A stretch of 64,000 nucleotides of DNA from Gammaproteobacteria bacterium (GCA_021773355.1 JAJFKE010000050.1:62001-126000), one strand, 5' to 3'. Numbered from the stretch's first letter, positions 35,481 to 45,552 are shown. Numbers and translations are program-made. Notes: generated by a model from the letters alone, not told the origin.

Positions 35481-37913
35481 TCAGAATGTGTTGAGTTTGA
35501 GTGGTTTAGGACCGTAAGAATTTTGTGCAACATGATTTACGATCATGTCCGGCGTTACCGGTACACGGTTGAACAGATGTCCATCAAGAGCGTCTGCTAT
35601 TGCACTGGTCATTGCGGCTACTGCACAACCTTGCGATGGCTCTCCTATCCCGCGTCCGCCCATTGGATTAAAGGGGTCAGGTATGTCCGCTGCCGCACTG
35701 GCCATATGTACCGGTACGTCCAACATAGTCGGCAGTTTGCTTTGATACAGCCCGACATTGGCAGGCAAGCCATTTTGGGGGTCGTATACATGGCGCTCAT
35801 AGGCTGCCATACCGATTCCCCAAACACCACCGCCATTCATTTGTTGTGAAAAACCCTGTGGATGCATAACCGTGCCGCAGTCTGCGACCGCAAGGTAGTC
35901 AGTAACCTCGATCTTGCCGGTATCTATATCCACCTCGATTTCCATGAAACCGATAATCTGCCCAGGTGGGGTGCCCTTTCTATCCAGATTGTCTTTGGCT
36001 ACGCCAATCAAACCTGTGCCCGCCACACCGGCAACTGCTCGCTGCGTGATTGGATTTAAGTCTTCCGGATATTGCTGGCCGCTGTATTGACCGCCTAATT
36101 CGATAGCCTTCTGCGCTGCCTGTGCATAAGTCATTCCTTTTGTGGAATCGTCGGTTCTGAAGACTCGCTCGTCACCGATGCTGTACTCTTCTACGGTGCC
36201 CCCGAATTCCGCTGCAGCAATCTCCTTAAGCTTATTAAGGGCATCCATTGCTGCTACGTAGTTCGCACGACTGTGCGTAAATATTGTATTACTACCCCCT
36301 TGAACGGAACTGTGGGGTAAGTGGTTGTCTGTGCGTGCGCGAATAATTTCACAATTCTCCCAGCTGCACTGTAATACTTCAGCGACGGTTCTGGAAGTTG
36401 CCGCATAGGAATAGGTGCCCAGGTTTCCAACACCACTATGAATATCAATCTTGCCCGAGGGATGAATTTTCACCAGTCCATCGTAGCCATAACCGCCGGC
36501 CCCGTGATAGCCCTGACCCACCCCAACACCGACAATCTTGTTACCGCGCCTACGCGGTTGACTCACTTTGGCCTGCCAGTCGAACAGGGCAGCACCCTTG
36601 TCTATAGCCTCGGCCATGAAGGCACTGGTTACCGGAGATTGGGCTTGATAGATACCCGAATCACTGTGTGGTGCATTCAATCTTCTGAACGCCACCCTAT
36701 CCATACCAAGCTGATTCGCCGCCTTATCCATAATCGGTGCAAGCACTGCCGCCATTTCATTCTGACCGGGACCGCGTTGTGCTCCCCTTGGCGTGGTATT
36801 GGTAAACACGGGAATATTGCGCAGACGCATCGCGTTGGGTTGGAATAGCACCGATACATGACCCGCCGATGAGGAGGCGCTGTTCTGCCCGGTTGGTCCG
36901 CCATCGCTAATGATGATCAAATCAACCGCCGCAACTTTACCATCCGCCATCAGGCCGGTTTTGATCCAACCCTGCATGCCGGGTCTGCCAATACCGATGT
37001 AAAACTCTTCTTCGCGAGTTATGCGAAGTTGTACCGGACGATTAAGCAGCCGGGCTAAATTGCCGGACACACCCATTGTTGGATAACTGGTTCCTTTCGA
37101 GCCAAATCCACCCCCGGTGTTTTCATTGATAACAACCAGATCCTCGGGAGGAATGCCCAGCATCGCCGCCAGGCCGTTGTTGACAGCACTTTGACTTTGC
37201 GTAGAGGCATGGAAGTAGCACTTGCCGTTTTCCCAATACACCATGCTGGTGCGTGGCTCCATACACTGATGTGGCGTGCCGGCAGTGACGAAGGATTCTT
37301 CCACTATGACATCGCACTTGGCGAACTCGGCTTCTAACTCTCCGTATTCCCAACCGGCGGTGAAGGTGCCATCGGGCTCTTCGCCGCGGCGCAGCTTTTC
37401 GATTTCTTCGGCAGGCCACTTAACTGGTTTGATAACACCAACCAAGGCAGTATTTTCATCACCTTCCGGCGCGGTTAACACCATGGCATTGCCCTCTGGA
37501 TAGGCATCCGGACCACCCTCCACAAGACTGTCCAGCGGGTCTACCACGAATTCTCGACGCTCGAACTCAACCTTGATCTGTTCCAGTGCATTCTCGGCAA
37601 TATGTTCTGAGGTTGCCGCTACAGCGAGAATAGGTTGGCCTATATAGGTGACGTATTCACTGGCTAGCATCGGATTAGCTGGCGGCTTGCTGGCAGGCAG
37701 ATCGTCCGCTGTGATGATTCCTACAACACCGTCCATTCTCAAGGCTGCTGAAGCATCGATGCTGACTATGCGGCCACTGGGCATGGGACTGGTGAGTAAT
37801 CTCGCGAACACCATGCCTTCTCTGCGGAAATCCTCAGCATATTTTGCATCGCCGGTAACCTTGCCTTCGACATCGGGTGGGACAAAATCTTTTCCAATAT
37901 GCATAAAAGTCAT
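35481..37913 (-). CDS. molybdopterin subunit of xanthine-dehydrogenase family
   Basis: 810 residues, full length for this family. The N-terminal domain starts KVTGDAKYAEDFRREGMVFARLLTSP, and the molybdenum-site motifs are GTPHQCMEPRTSMVYWENG, NENTGGGFGSKGTSYPTMG, PRGAQRGPGQNEMAAV and GGRGIGEPSQGCAVAAMTSA. The start overlaps the [2Fe-2S] stop by 4 nt and the FAD gene follows after 10 nt. The enzyme hydroxylates an aldehyde or aromatic substrate; likeness to PaoC and 4-hydroxybenzoyl-CoA reductase does not fix which. Export is suggested by the partner's Tat signal. Confidence 0.9.
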   Translation of the reverse strand: MTFMHIGKDFVPPDVEGKVTGDAKYAEDFRREGMVFARLLTSPMPSGRIVSIDASAALRMDGVVGIITADDLPASKPPANPMLASEYVTYIGQPILAVAATSEHIAENALEQIKVEFERREFVVDPLDSLVEGGPDAYPEGNAMVLTAPEGDENTALVGVIKPVKWPAEEIEKLRRGEEPDGTFTAGWEYGELEAEFAKCDVIVEESFVTAGTPHQCMEPRTSMVYWENGKCYFHASTQSQSAVNNGLAAMLGIPPEDLVVINENTGGGFGSKGTSYPTMGVSGNLARLLNRPVQLRITREEEFYIGIGRPGMQGWIKTGLMADGKVAAVDLIIISDGGPTGQNSASSSAGHVSVLFQPNAMRLRNIPVFTNTTPRGAQRGPGQNEMAAVLAPIMDKAANQLGMDRVAFRRLNAPHSDSGIYQAQSPVTSAFMAEAIDKGAALFDWQAKVSQPRRRGNKIVGVGVGQGYHGAGGYGYDGLVKIHPSGKIDIHSGVGNLGTYSYAATSRTVAEVLQCSWENCEIIRARTDNHLPHSSVQGGSNTIFTHSRANYVAAMDALNKLKEIAAAEFGGTVEEYSIGDERVFRTDDSTKGMTYAQAAQKAIELGGQYSGQQYPEDLNPITQRAVAGVAGTGLIGVAKDNLDRKGTPPGQIIGFMEIEVDIDTGKIEVTDYLAVADCGTVMHPQGFSQQMNGGGVWGIGMAAYERHVYDPQNGLPANVGLYQSKLPTMLDVPVHMASAAADIPDPFNPMGGRGIGEPSQGCAVAAMTSAIADALDGHLFNRVPVTPDMIVNHVAQNSYGPKPLKLNTF

Positions 37914-38500
37914 GAGATTAACTCCGCAGCGCGCATGACGCCGTTAAGATAGTGATCATAGGCTCCGCAGCGACAGAGATTGCCGGATAGGCCCTGCCTC
38001 GCCTGCTCTCTGCTGGGATTCGGATTGGCGATCAACAATGCGGCGGCAGCTACCACCTGACCAGGAGTACAGAATCCGCACTGTGGTGCAAGCTCTTCGA
38101 TGAATGCCTGTTGCACTGGATGCAAGCTACCGTTGGCAGCCCGCAGCCCTTCCACCGTAGTGATCTCTCTACCCTTTACCTGATGCGTCAACAATGAACA
38201 GGAATAGTTGGCCACATCATCGATCATCACTGTGCAGGCTCCGCACTCGCCACGATTACAGGCCAGCTTGGTGCCGGTCAGATTCAGACGATAACGAATG
38301 GTATGAGCCAGGGTTTCCTGAGGCAGCACATCGACTCTGCGAGTGCGGCCATTGACGGATAATGAAATCAGTCGCTCGACCGCGCCTGCTGATCTACTGC
38401 TGGCGGCAGTTGCGATGTAGTATCCGGCACCCGATGTAGCTGCGGTGGCAGAGAAAATTACACCCTTAATAAAGCGCCGACGGGTAATTTTTGGATTCAC
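37910..38500 (-). CDS. Tat-exported [2Fe-2S] subunit of Mo hydroxylase
   Basis: 196 residues. A twin-arginine signal TRRRFIKGVIFSATAATSGAG opens the protein, so here the small subunit carries the export signal, as in PaoA. Ferredoxin cysteines lie in GTKLACNRGECGACTVMI with the distal one in YSCSLL, and the second cluster in PQCGFCTPGQVV with NLCRCGAYDHYL. First gene of the operon, overlapping the Mo subunit by 4 nt. The folded heterotrimer is probably exported to the periplasm. Confidence 0.9.
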   Translation of the reverse strand: MNPKITRRRFIKGVIFSATAATSGAGYYIATAASSRSAGAVERLISLSVNGRTRRVDVLPQETLAHTIRYRLNLTGTKLACNRGECGACTVMIDDVANYSCSLLTHQVKGREITTVEGLRAANGSLHPVQQAFIEELAPQCGFCTPGQVVAAAALLIANPNPSREQARQGLSGNLCRCGAYDHYLNGVMRAAELIS

Positions 38501-38766
38501 GGAATTGATCTCCCTGAGTGAGTGTGCTTGAACGAACAGATGCTCGACCTGGCTACGATCTGAAATCCCCAGCTGAAGAATTCCACAACATCATTGCTGA
38601 CACGAGCTTTTTACTATGAGCCTTTATTGTTGCTGTAAATTGCCTTTCAGAGACTACGACTATCCATGGCAAAAATCAAACAGCCAGAAGTGATTAGCGG
38701 GACTATTCCTGCAAGAAATGGCAGGCGCCAGTTCGATGCAGAATATTGACTTATTGAGCCAATGTT

Positions 38767-41256
38767 CTAGGCCGTAGCATGTGATGATTCCGCCGTCTCA
38801 ACACCCAGGGGCTTAAAAGTCGTGAGCAACTGCGGCAACAGAGTCAACGAGCCAATCAGGGCCACTAACATAGCCAAGCTCGTTAACAGACCGAAGACTA
38901 TGGTTGGAATGAAATTTGACAATGCGAGGATGGAGAAGCCGGCTACTATGGTCATGGAAGTGAAATACATAGCTCTACCAATACTGTTATGGCAGAAATA
39001 CATGGTGTCACGATAGTTGCCGAAACGAGGGAACTCACGCTTGAATCGATGCATATAGTGGATCGTATTGTCGACGCCAATACCCACAGAAATTGCCGCG
39101 ATCGTAATTGTCATTATATCCAGTGGAATGCCCAACCAACCCATAATGCCTAATACAAACCCTGCCGCTATTGCATTTGGAATGATGCAAATGAGCGCGA
39201 TCATGAAGGAGCGAAACAACAGCAGAAACATCATCATGATAGCCAGCATCACAACGCCCAGAGTCAAAATCTGGGATTGAAATAGACTCTGCAATACATT
39301 GTTATACATCACCAGAATACCGGTGAGTTGCACATCTTCATCTGCAAAACCAAATTCGGATTCTATGCCAGCTTCCAGGCGCTGCAATAATTCATTTCGA
39401 TTTAAATTCTCCGCCGATTCGATAACCCGAACATTGAAGCGCAGCTGGTTGTCAGCAATGGATACAAAAGGATTCAACACAGTGTTCTTTAAGGTCTCCG
39501 GTATTCGATTGTACAGAACTGCCCATAGCAAGCCATCTATGGATTGATTACCGTTTAGTTTTTCGGCTAGCTCTATTACCGAACCAAAAGAGAGGACTTT
39601 TCCGGTTTGCGAATCGTTATCCAAATACTGGTGAATGCTTTTGACCTGATCCATCTTTGGCGCCGTAAACCAATAAGCATCATCATTGCCGCTATCGGCA
39701 TCGCCGAAACCAAAACCATCATCGAAACCAGCGTCGAACTCATCTTCGGCTTCGGGCAGATCAACAACCACATCAAAAGAGAGTGTGCCGCCCAATTTTT
39801 CATCAAACAGACTCATGCCCTGATAAATTTCCGTACTCTCGCGAAAGTAATCGATAAAACTGTTCTCGACCCGCAGCTGCGCCAGGCCAATTCCGCTGAC
39901 CAAAACCACGGCGAGATAGATAAATAACACCTTGTTATTCAGCCTGTCAGTGGCCCTGGCCAAGCCAGATGTTAGATTCAGTCGCAGCTTAGAGGAGAGT
40001 TTTGATTCGTCTTTCTTAATAATACTTAGAATTGCCGGAAACAAGGTAAAGGCAACGATCAGGGCGGTGGCCACACCCATCATCATCATCCAGCCGAAGG
40101 TAATAATAGGCAGGATCCCACTGACGATTAAGGAGCCGAAAGCTACTGCGGTGGTTAGCGCAGTATACAAACAGGGTCTGAACATACTCAAGATAGCATG
40201 ACGCAGTAATTTGTCATGATTACTGAAGTGCCGGGTCGCCCTCAACTCGCGATAGCGTACTGTCAGGTGCACGGTCAAAGAAATAGTGATGATCAACAAC
40301 AACGATATAAAATTGGAAGAAACAACGGTAACGCGCCAATCCATCAGTCCCAATACACCCACCATGATGACACCGGCAACCGCACAACAGGCCAGTGGCA
40401 ATGCAACCCAGCGCAGCTTTCGAAAAATCAAGCCAAGCGCAAAGATAATGAGTATGACCACCGCAAAACTAAAACTGCTCAAGTCCCCTTGCACAAAGGT
40501 AACCAGATCATCCGCTATCATGGGCGCGCCACCAAGATAGATCTGAGCACCATCCCTATAACGTTCCAGCGTTTCTCGGATCACGCTTATGTTTTCATGT
40601 TGTCTATCTGCGGCAAGCACGCTATGCGCTGCGTAATCGGCTTCCACCTGCGCCAGCTCACTGGCTTCCTCGGCAGTCAGAGCGGCAACGCGCGCCTGAT
40701 TGCGAAGTTCGGTGCGACGACCTATGAGTTCACGAGCTATCTGGTCAATAGACAAACTAAGCAACATACCGGCTGTTTTACCGTCCGGGCTGATTACCGC
40801 ATTTCTGAAAACAGGGCTACTGGTGACTTCTTCCCGCGCAGAGACAAGATCAATATCCTGATCCATCAGAGTTAAGTAGTTTTCGGAAATACCGGTGAGA
40901 GGCGTGTCTTCGAAAATGGGAACATTAAGAATGCTGTCTACCGATTCAACTCGATCGATCTGCAATAATTCCTCACGCAGAGCGCCTAGCTTATTCAGCT
41001 CCCGCCTACTAAATAGGTCAGCAACCGGCGTGTAAGCAATAGTGACCGACTCTCTTATGCCATAACGCACATTTATCTCTCGCGAAAACTCCAGGTCTGG
41101 ATCATCTTCCAATAACAAGGAGTCAGCTGATGCATCGAGCCGAAAATATTGTGCCTGCCAGCCAAAAAAGCCAACCAGTAGAAGCAAGAATATAACGACA
41201 AGATAGGGTCTGTTAAAAACTAATGAGCTGTAAATTCGAGCGATGGGAGAAGACAT
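38767..41256 (-). CDS. RND/MMPL family transporter
   Basis: 829 residues with twelve predicted helices in the two-fold pattern of RND proteins: one helix, a periplasmic loop (to ~residue 250), five helices, then the same again. Conserved blocks are SFAVVILIIFALGLIF, NFISLLLIITISLTVHLTVRYRE and ITIAAISVGIGVDNTIHYMHRF, the latter with the proton-relay Asp. This is the MMPL/hydrophobe-exporter branch, which moves lipids such as hopanoids (HpnN) or carotenoids. A Gly/Phe/Asp-rich insert of ~30 residues near position 500-525 is unusual. It is monocistronic. Confidence 0.86.
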   Translation of the reverse strand: MSSPIARIYSSLVFNRPYLVVIFLLLLVGFFGWQAQYFRLDASADSLLLEDDPDLEFSREINVRYGIRESVTIAYTPVADLFSRRELNKLGALREELLQIDRVESVDSILNVPIFEDTPLTGISENYLTLMDQDIDLVSAREEVTSSPVFRNAVISPDGKTAGMLLSLSIDQIARELIGRRTELRNQARVAALTAEEASELAQVEADYAAHSVLAADRQHENISVIRETLERYRDGAQIYLGGAPMIADDLVTFVQGDLSSFSFAVVILIIFALGLIFRKLRWVALPLACCAVAGVIMVGVLGLMDWRVTVVSSNFISLLLIITISLTVHLTVRYRELRATRHFSNHDKLLRHAILSMFRPCLYTALTTAVAFGSLIVSGILPIITFGWMMMMGVATALIVAFTLFPAILSIIKKDESKLSSKLRLNLTSGLARATDRLNNKVLFIYLAVVLVSGIGLAQLRVENSFIDYFRESTEIYQGMSLFDEKLGGTLSFDVVVDLPEAEDEFDAGFDDGFGFGDADSGNDDAYWFTAPKMDQVKSIHQYLDNDSQTGKVLSFGSVIELAEKLNGNQSIDGLLWAVLYNRIPETLKNTVLNPFVSIADNQLRFNVRVIESAENLNRNELLQRLEAGIESEFGFADEDVQLTGILVMYNNVLQSLFQSQILTLGVVMLAIMMMFLLLFRSFMIALICIIPNAIAAGFVLGIMGWLGIPLDIMTITIAAISVGIGVDNTIHYMHRFKREFPRFGNYRDTMYFCHNSIGRAMYFTSMTIVAGFSILALSNFIPTIVFGLLTSLAMLVALIGSLTLLPQLLTTFKPLGVETAESSHATA

Positions 41257-41363
41257 AATGCTTGGGCTTGGCTACCTTGGGGCTGATCACTACCTGCGCT
41301 AACTATACGCGTTTAGCCAGCACTATGCGATTTCAATAAGGCGACACTGTCTGGTAGTGCATG

Positions 41364-41385
41364 AAAAAAGGCAAGCAAAGTTGCC
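41364..41385 (-). terminator. intrinsic terminator (minus strand)
   Basis: Read on the minus strand, GGCAA and TTGCC form a short stem around CTTTGC and six Ts follow. It lies ~45 nt after the stop of the 334-residue exported protein. Confidence 0.65.
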
Positions 41386-41429
41386 CTCTCATGGTGCTAC
41401 AAAACGAGCCTGGTAAGCCAAGGCTCGAT

Positions 41430-42434
41430 CTAATTGCTGCTAGAGAGTTCCTGCTCAAGCCTGCGTGCACCGCCCATAATTCCTGGAAAAGCATAATTGC
41501 CTTCGTGGCAGGCATATTCGTACATTACTTCACCCGGGGGTTTGCGATTCATGGCAATCTCTCCAGTCCAAGGTCTTTGGTAAGTCAGGGGATCTTCCAG
41601 AGTAAATGCGTACTTAATCTTGTTGTCGTCTTGCAGAGTAAATCGCTCCGTAATCAGTAACTCATTGGAACTACCTCTGAAGGACTGCTGGGGATGAAAA
41701 TTGTGGGTTTTCACGACCAGGGTGTCTCCCTCCCAATAGCCCACGGAGTCACCCATCCATTTCTCGAAATCAATAGAGCCATGACTCGTGTCGATGGGAA
41801 TTATGCGTGCATCGTGCACCATCTCCACCAGAATCATTACATGGTCTTCAGTCTGCACGATTTGATAATTGCTGTTGTATAAAATGGGCAGCATAGGTGG
41901 ACCAGATCCTGAGCCAAAGGTCAGCAGACAGCGTTCTGCCAGAGGTCGAAGTTCATGAGCATCGTAAGCTTCGACACCCGGTCGTGCTCGCCACTGCGAG
42001 CGAAGATCATTTTGCGGCCGGTCTCCTGCCAAATACGGAATCTGTCCATCGGGCGGATCAACGATGATGGAGGTTCGAAATTGTCCATCTAGCTGGATGG
42101 CATCGGTACGAGGATCCCACCAGAAGCTATTATAGCCAAGGTCGGCGTTGCCGTCAGTCGGTGGGGCTCGTTCTGGATCGACCGGTTGTGAAGCGATATC
42201 GTAGCGATCGCGCCAGCCCTGTTCTACATCGGCTGCTTCTTCCTCGGTGAGGAAACCTTTTTCGCCCAGCTCCTTGGGACGCACCAGCGGAGTCTGAGAG
42301 GAATTACTCCAATAACCCTGAAGATCTGGCCTGCCACCCATGGTTCTCGGCATTTCCCAGTCCTGCGCCAAAGCTGGCCAAGCGATAAGACAAGCTGCCA
42401 CGATGCTGCAGGTAAAACGCCAATTGTTTCTCAT
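41430..42434 (-). CDS. exported protein of an unnamed conserved family
   Basis: 334 residues with a signal peptide (CSIVAACLIAWPALAQ). Conserved blocks are RPDLQGYWSN, ERCLLTFGSGSGPPMLP, SVGYWEGDTLVVKTHNF and YEYACHEGNYAFPGIMGGAR near the C-terminus. I have seen this set repeatedly in acidobacterial and gammaproteobacterial exported proteins of unknown function, often near PQQ or cytochrome genes. It is single, and an intrinsic terminator follows on its strand. No catalytic motif is recognised. Confidence 0.8.
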   Translation of the reverse strand: MRNNWRFTCSIVAACLIAWPALAQDWEMPRTMGGRPDLQGYWSNSSQTPLVRPKELGEKGFLTEEEAADVEQGWRDRYDIASQPVDPERAPPTDGNADLGYNSFWWDPRTDAIQLDGQFRTSIIVDPPDGQIPYLAGDRPQNDLRSQWRARPGVEAYDAHELRPLAERCLLTFGSGSGPPMLPILYNSNYQIVQTEDHVMILVEMVHDARIIPIDTSHGSIDFEKWMGDSVGYWEGDTLVVKTHNFHPQQSFRGSSNELLITERFTLQDDNKIKYAFTLEDPLTYQRPWTGEIAMNRKPPGEVMYEYACHEGNYAFPGIMGGARRLEQELSSSN

Positions 42435-42928
42435 TTGTATCCCTCTTTGAGCAAGGTTTTACTTCTTCTTAGGGCTCATTTGAGCATAACCCCAAAACTT
42501 CCTTGCCTCAATATGGGAAAGATGAATTGCGGTTCGCCAGCGATGACTGATGCCTTCTCTGGTGCTTTTCATTTACCATCGGCCTTATTATCAGTAACTA
42601 GATTCTCCAAACTTGTGATTCTCTACTAACATATTGTTATTTAAAGAGTATTTATTAAGCCATTGCTTGATATCCCCAGCTGCAACATTCTGTGACAGCG
42701 ACATTACGCCGCATTGGATTGATGCGACAATGTTGTTACTATAATTCTCAGTTTAAGTACTTAGATTGTCGGCTTTTCTGGTTTACTGATGGCGAACAGC
42801 GCAACTGTTCACCTCGCTTGATGTGAATCAAACGAATTCTCATCCCGCCGGTTAAACTGACACTGAGAGATTATTTGCCACTCTGAATTTGATAAAGCGT
42901 GTCTAAAGTTAAATATCAAGGAGCAGTC
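42435..42928. other. divergent intergenic region, no clear element
   Basis: 494 nt between two divergent genes. A short inverted repeat GCTCATTTGAGC near 42475 and AT-rich tracts are visible. No convincing promoter pair, RNA gene or coding frame was found. Confidence 0.4.
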
Positions 42929-43519
42929 ATGCTACGTAATACATTCTTAATTTGCAGTTTGCTAGTTGCCTCATCCGCAGCGTTAGCGGATGAGTGGTTG
43001 CGCTCTATTCCGGATTTTGAGCTTAGCGATCATCTGGGTGCCACCCATACTCTGCAACAATACGCCGACAATGAATTTGTTGTGTTCTATGTACAGGGCG
43101 TTGGTTGTCCAATCGCCAGAATCGCCTTGCCGAATTACCGCGAAGTTCGCGATGAGTATGCTGACAAAAATATCGAATTCCTCATGTTCAATTCGAATAT
43201 TCAGGACAATCTTCCGCGCATAGCGAAAGAGGCTGGAGAATTTGGAATCGACTTTCCGATTATGAAAGACGAAGGCCAGGTGTTAGCAAAAGCTTTAGGC
43301 GTGGAACGCACGGCTGAGGTTTTTATCGTAAACCCCAGAACCAAAGAAGTTCTGTACCGCGGTCCAATTAACGACCAGCTAGGCTATGAAACGCAGCGTA
43401 ACAATGCCAACGAGCATTTCTTAAAAGACGCATTGAACACTGTTCTTGCTGGCGGCACGGTAAATATGGATGACGTGCCTGACTCCAAAGGCTGTTTAGT
43501 AGCTATATTCGATACATAG
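42929..43519 (+). CDS. exported redoxin with catalytic Cys
   Basis: 196 residues from ATG 42929, preceded by AAGGAG; an earlier in-frame start at 42899 lacks this. A signal peptide (MLRNTFLICSLLVASSAALA) precedes a thioredoxin-like AhpC/TSA domain with the peroxidatic-type Cys in VGCPIARIALPNY and the late GC in SKGCLVAIFD. It is homologous to the N-terminal domain of the fusion protein at 59.8-61.5 kb, which lacks the Cys. Likely a periplasmic peroxidase or thiol reductant. A palindromic terminator with T-run follows. Confidence 0.85.
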   Translation: MLRNTFLICSLLVASSAALADEWLRSIPDFELSDHLGATHTLQQYADNEFVVFYVQGVGCPIARIALPNYREVRDEYADKNIEFLMFNSNIQDNLPRIAKEAGEFGIDFPIMKDEGQVLAKALGVERTAEVFIVNPRTKEVLYRGPINDQLGYETQRNNANEHFLKDALNTVLAGGTVNMDDVPDSKGCLVAIFDT

Positions 43520-43546
43520 TCGAATCACACAAAAATGTGAACGACG

Positions 43547-43572
43547 GGGGACATCTAATGTCCCCTTTTTTG
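43547..43572 (+). terminator. palindromic terminator after redoxin
   Basis: GGGGACAT and ATGTCCCC form a perfect 8-bp stem around CTA, followed by TTTTTTT. The GGGGACA end resembles the REP-like hairpin at 3474. Confidence 0.8.
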
Positions 43573-43600
43573 TCCCGATTCTTGTATAAACCTATTCATT
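43555..43600 (+). repeat. direct repeat, left copy
   Basis: Forty-six bases ending in the block ATTCTTGTATAAAC (43578-43591) match 47811-47857 in the same orientation. The core differs by only a few bases. The copies bracket 4.2 kb with two IS relics. Confidence 0.7.
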
Positions 43601-43601
43601 T

Positions 43602-43949
43602 GTGGTGGCCCAGGCAACGGTGAAGCATATGAAGGCTCACAAATCGAAAGTTAAAACCATCACCTTCGATAACTACCATGAATTTGCAGATCACCGACTC
43701 ATTGCTAAAGGTCTGAAAGCGGATATTTATTTCGCCCGCCCATATGCTTCATGGGAACGTGGAATCAATGAAAACACTAATGGATTGATCCGGCAGTATC
43801 TCCCAAAGGGAATAGAGTTTAACAGAGTAACTGAGGACTAGATTCAATTGGTAATAGATCGATTAGACAATCGACCTAGGAAAACACTTGGATTTAGATC
43901 TTTGAATGAATTATATATAGGGCGACGAGTAGATTTACTCGCTGCGTAA
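43602..43949 (+). pseudogene. IS30-family transposase remnant
   Basis: Two pieces in one frame, split by a TAG near 43839. The first holds VKTITFDNYHEFADHRLIAK, YFARPYASWERGINENTNG and LIRQYLPKGIEF, the second and third acidic residues of the IS30 DDE site; the second reads RLDNRPRKTLGFRSLNE, the IS30 C-terminus. The N-terminal half with the helix-turn-helix and first Asp is missing, and DNG is changed to DNY. TTTGCACTT just after the stop resembles IS30 right ends. It is a dead relic. Confidence 0.85.
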
Positions 43950-44052
43950 TTGATTTGCACTTATTAGTCGAAACCGCGACTTAATAAGCTTAGGCGTTTT
44001 GTAGCCGACATTTCTCGATCAAGCTTATGAGCGTTTCTAACCGCATAGCACT

Positions 44053-45552
44053 CTATTTAAATCGTATCTCGGCATCGCCCACTCCGACTTTGAGTTTGAT
44101 AGTATCCTCACCTCTGCCTTCTATCCTAATGCTATTACCAGGGCCAGGAGGGCTGGGAAAATCCATTTTACGATTGTCAACCCAGGCTCTGGCATTGCCA
44201 ACAGTTGTCTCTAATGAGATTTGGCGCCAGTCTCGCGCGCCGCTTACCGATCGAATATTGCCAACTTCTAAATCGACATCCAGATCGCCTGCCGGCACAT
44301 CGATTGTGACATCGCCATAGCCTTGATCGATTTCGACGCCAGCGCCGATTCCGCTGATCTCTATATCGGCAGCTAATGCACTCATTTTCACGTGGATATC
44401 GGCCGGTACTTGTACAGTCCACGATTCCTTGATTCGTGATTCCCGACTCCTGCCCCTGGGTGTCAGCCTCACGATCACGACGTCATCTCGAATCGTTACC
44501 CGGACATTGATGGCTTGCATCAAAGAATTATCATCATCCAGGCGACTGGTCAGAAACCAATTCAGCGGGCTCCAATTGTCGCCATCGTCGGTGTAGCGCT
44601 TAGGTTCAACTTCGAGGTGAATATAAATATTGGAATCTGCTGACGGTTCAACTGTTGCTGCTCCGTTTCCCATGATGAGTTGCAGTTCTGACTGTTCCTC
44701 TATCGGGATTACGCTCTCAAGTACTCGCTCATTTGCTTCTGCCGACCCAATTTTAAGAATGGCATGGGTAATTAGTAATCCCATGACAAGGATAGAAAAA
44801 ACATCTTTGGAATGGTTTGAGCAATTGTTTTCAACCACTCGGAGTTTTACGGATTTATTGGTCTTATTCGTCGATTCAGAATTCGAAGTGTTTTCCGAAT
44901 TATCTCCATTGCTGTGATTAGCACGAGGTCTCATGCCGGCTTTCATTTTTCGGTTTCGCCACATCGCTGTGCGAGCCATACGAACGTTTACCCGCAGCCA
45001 GCGGAGGCATTGCCATCCCAGTATGCCTGCAAGAATTGACAGCACGAATAAGACTAACTGAGGTATGCCGGCGCGAAGCGTAGGTTCCAACACTTCGACA
45101 GACAAAAACGGGAGTATCAGGCTTGCTGCCGCTCCACCGACACCCGCAATAAGCATTGCAGCGCCAATGACTCCCATGATTGAAAACATCAGCAGTAGAG
45201 ATGCCAGCCATAAATTATTGCCTACTGAGGAGCGAAATCGTTGGCTTTTCGACATCTCCGACTTATCGCTGCGACCAAGAACCAACGCCAAACCATAAGC
45301 TTCAGCAAGTTGGTCAACTGGACCCAGCCCACTAAGAATATCTGCTAAATCGCGATTCTCTCTCCTTCCCTCTGCTATGTGACTTTCTATCTCACTGACG
45401 ATTTCTGCGATAGTTTGAGGAGAAACTTCCCACAATTCGAGAATTTCCCTTAGCTGATACTTATAACCGTTGAAGATCGAGTCTTGATCCATGTTATCAA
45501 TATCCCCGTTGGTATTCCTCACAGGTGGCTGTCGAGAGACTTCAGATTTCAC
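44053..45552 (-). CDS. HAAS/DUF4097 membrane protein
   Basis: 499 residues from a GTG that overlaps the PadR stop by 4 nt (GTGA); Met 45492 is the alternative. The first ~80 residues are a HAAS-type helical domain (YQLREILELWEVSPQTIAEIV, ESHIAEGRRENRDLADIL), then two membrane segments (~110-185), a basic/Asn-rich loop, a third helix near 255, and a beta-solenoid DUF4097 domain from ~380 (VKMSALAADIEISGIGAGVE, GYGDVTIDVPAGDLDVDLEV). HAAS domains bind PadR-coupled membrane proteins. It is probably an envelope-stress protein under PadR control. Confidence 0.78.
   Translation of the reverse strand: MKSEVSRQPPVRNTNGDIDNMDQDSIFNGYKYQLREILELWEVSPQTIAEIVSEIESHIAEGRRENRDLADILSGLGPVDQLAEAYGLALVLGRSDKSEMSKSQRFRSSVGNNLWLASLLLMFSIMGVIGAAMLIAGVGGAAASLILPFLSVEVLEPTLRAGIPQLVLFVLSILAGILGWQCLRWLRVNVRMARTAMWRNRKMKAGMRPRANHSNGDNSENTSNSESTNKTNKSVKLRVVENNCSNHSKDVFSILVMGLLITHAILKIGSAEANERVLESVIPIEEQSELQLIMGNGAATVEPSADSNIYIHLEVEPKRYTDDGDNWSPLNWFLTSRLDDDNSLMQAINVRVTIRDDVVIVRLTPRGRSRESRIKESWTVQVPADIHVKMSALAADIEISGIGAGVEIDQGYGDVTIDVPAGDLDVDLEVGNIRSVSGARDWRQISLETTVGNARAWVDNRKMDFPSPPGPGNSIRIEGRGEDTIKLKVGVGDAEIRFK

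Noticed and set aside
40216..40875. 219-residue frame on the plus strand
   Set aside because: Fully antisense to the RND transporter gene, with composition of a shadow frame.
43961..43992. Hairpin TTATTAGTCG...CGACTTAATAA similar to the palindrome at 47323
   Set aside because: Only the AT-rich ends are alike. The left one overlaps the probable IS30 right end, so I do not treat them as a repeat pair.
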